DNA from: an uncultured Brachyspira sp.
GTDB lineage: Bacteria > Spirochaetota > Brachyspiria > Brachyspirales > Brachyspiraceae
Assembly: GCF_949287625.1 (NCBI RefSeq)
Contig: NZ_CASEGO010000073.1
Span: 1 to 14,930 of the forward strand
Direction: 5' to 3'
Length of the DNA stretch: 14,930 nucleotides
This document shows positions 14,471-14,930 of this stretch, piece by piece. Numbering within the stretch: position 1 is the first letter of the stretch; the number at the start of each line of letters is the position of its first letter. The notes under the pieces were generated by a model that did not search any database, was not told where the DNA came from, and worked only from the letters and a program-made list of their open reading frames with translations. The position numbers were made by a program, and so were the translations under genes.

Positions 14471-14792
14471 TTGATGCACATTATATAGAATTATCAACTT
14501 TTTTGCAGCACACACCATACTTAACAGTACTTCCTTCGGTCGCAGGCGGGCTTCGCCAAAAGTTTTTGCCAAAGGCACGCTTCGCGAAAAACGCAATTAC
14601 TAGAACTTTATATTTTATATATACGTATTAAATGTAGTGTATATCCATAAATTTAGGCTAAAAATACAGTTATTTTGGTTCTTTTATACCACACCATGGG
14701 CGGACAGACGTCATAAAAGAACTGGGGTGTTGCGTAGCACACAGCGTGGTGGGCAAAGCCCCATATATTAAAAACAAAATATAACTTCATTT
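14471..14792. repeat. Structured GC-rich segment between two opposed L elements
   Basis: No gene is supported. It holds GC-rich islands in an AT-rich background. Around 14530-14600 the sequence GGCGGGCTTCGCCAAAA resembles GGCGGGTTTCGCCAAAA of module B (638-654). At about 14670-14765, GTTCTTTTAT and ATAAAAGAAC form an inverted repeat around CACACCATGGGCGG, followed by a GGGG...CCCC-bounded stretch ending AAAGCCCC. These look like parts of further repeat modules that the window shows only once. Confidence 0.5.
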
Positions 14793-14930
14793 TTGACAAA
14801 CTATAGTTGTTTAGGTATATACTAAAAATTTTTAAGTTTGTCAATTTTTTTATTGTTCTTTTTCCCGCCGCAAAAAGAACCAAAAAGTGCAAGTATTAAA
14901 ATTATTATTAAATCGTACTAATTATGTTTT
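14793..14930 (+). repeat. Full L element followed by module B, cut by the window end
   Basis: TTGACA (14793-14798), 17 bases, TATATA (14816-14821), 17 bases, TGTCAA (14839-14844), with perfect 10-base terminal inverted repeats TTGACAAACT/AGTTTGTCAA. It then continues like the sequence after 602. A perfect 9-bp hairpin, GTTCTTTTT and AAAAAGAAC (14855-14863 and 14872-14880, 8-base loop), sits where copy 1 has other hairpins. AAAAAGTGCAAGTA and ACTAATTAT then recur. The unit probably continues past the window. Confidence 0.75.

Noticed and set aside
14231..14892. Frames at 14231-14425 (-), 14338-14631 (+) and 14653-14892 (-)
   Set aside because: They consist of translated repeat sequence (for example LTNL.IFSIY from the L element) with no ribosome site or family resemblance. 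Such frames appear wherever the repeat occurs.

Overview
The window looks like a chromosomal segment of a Brachyspira-type spirochaete. The evidence is very low GC, A/T-ending codons, the gene content, and dispersed intergenic repeats with GC-rich islands. The genus is an inference; I could not compare with any database.

Layout. 176-541 (+) is a PAP2-family phosphatase gene cut off before its third catalytic motif. 576-892 is a repeat block. 892-1761 (-) encodes a DUF368/PopT-type polyprenyl-phosphate transporter. 1919-2150 (-) is the broken 3' end of a pstS-like phosphate-binding-protein gene. 2151-2645 holds two tandem repeat units. 2772-3953 (-) is a DAACS-family symporter with unusual substrate-site residues. 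4193-9110 (+) is a run of five genes: ispF, a squalene/phytoene-synthase-family gene of squalene-synthase type, an exported TPR protein, an unrecognised exported protein, and rsmG. 9107-13774 (-) is a run of four: tgt first, then a TPR protein, an unrecognised 505-residue helical protein, and an LPG-synthase-TM/UPF0104 membrane protein. The last 1.15 kb has no gene I can support; it holds a terminator and a third repeat block.

Functional themes. Several genes touch isoprenoid metabolism: ispF makes C5 precursors, the squalene-synthase relative would condense C15 units, DUF368/PopT recycles C55 carrier lipid, and the broken PAP2 gene belongs to a family that includes C55-PP phosphatases. Others are housekeeping RNA modification (rsmG, tgt) and envelope or scaffold proteins.

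Main unexplained structure. A 52-bp element, called L here, has the symmetric layout TTGACA-N17-TATATA-N17-TGTCAA. It occurs in full three times and as halves at least five more times, on both strands, and it borders GC-rich structured modules (A and B). Its layout reads as a face-to-face promoter pair sharing a palindromic -10-like box, or as a dyad site for a protein. L junctions coincide with the broken ends of both the PAP2 and pstS genes, which share an 80-bp chimeric segment. This suggests the repeats are points of recombination.
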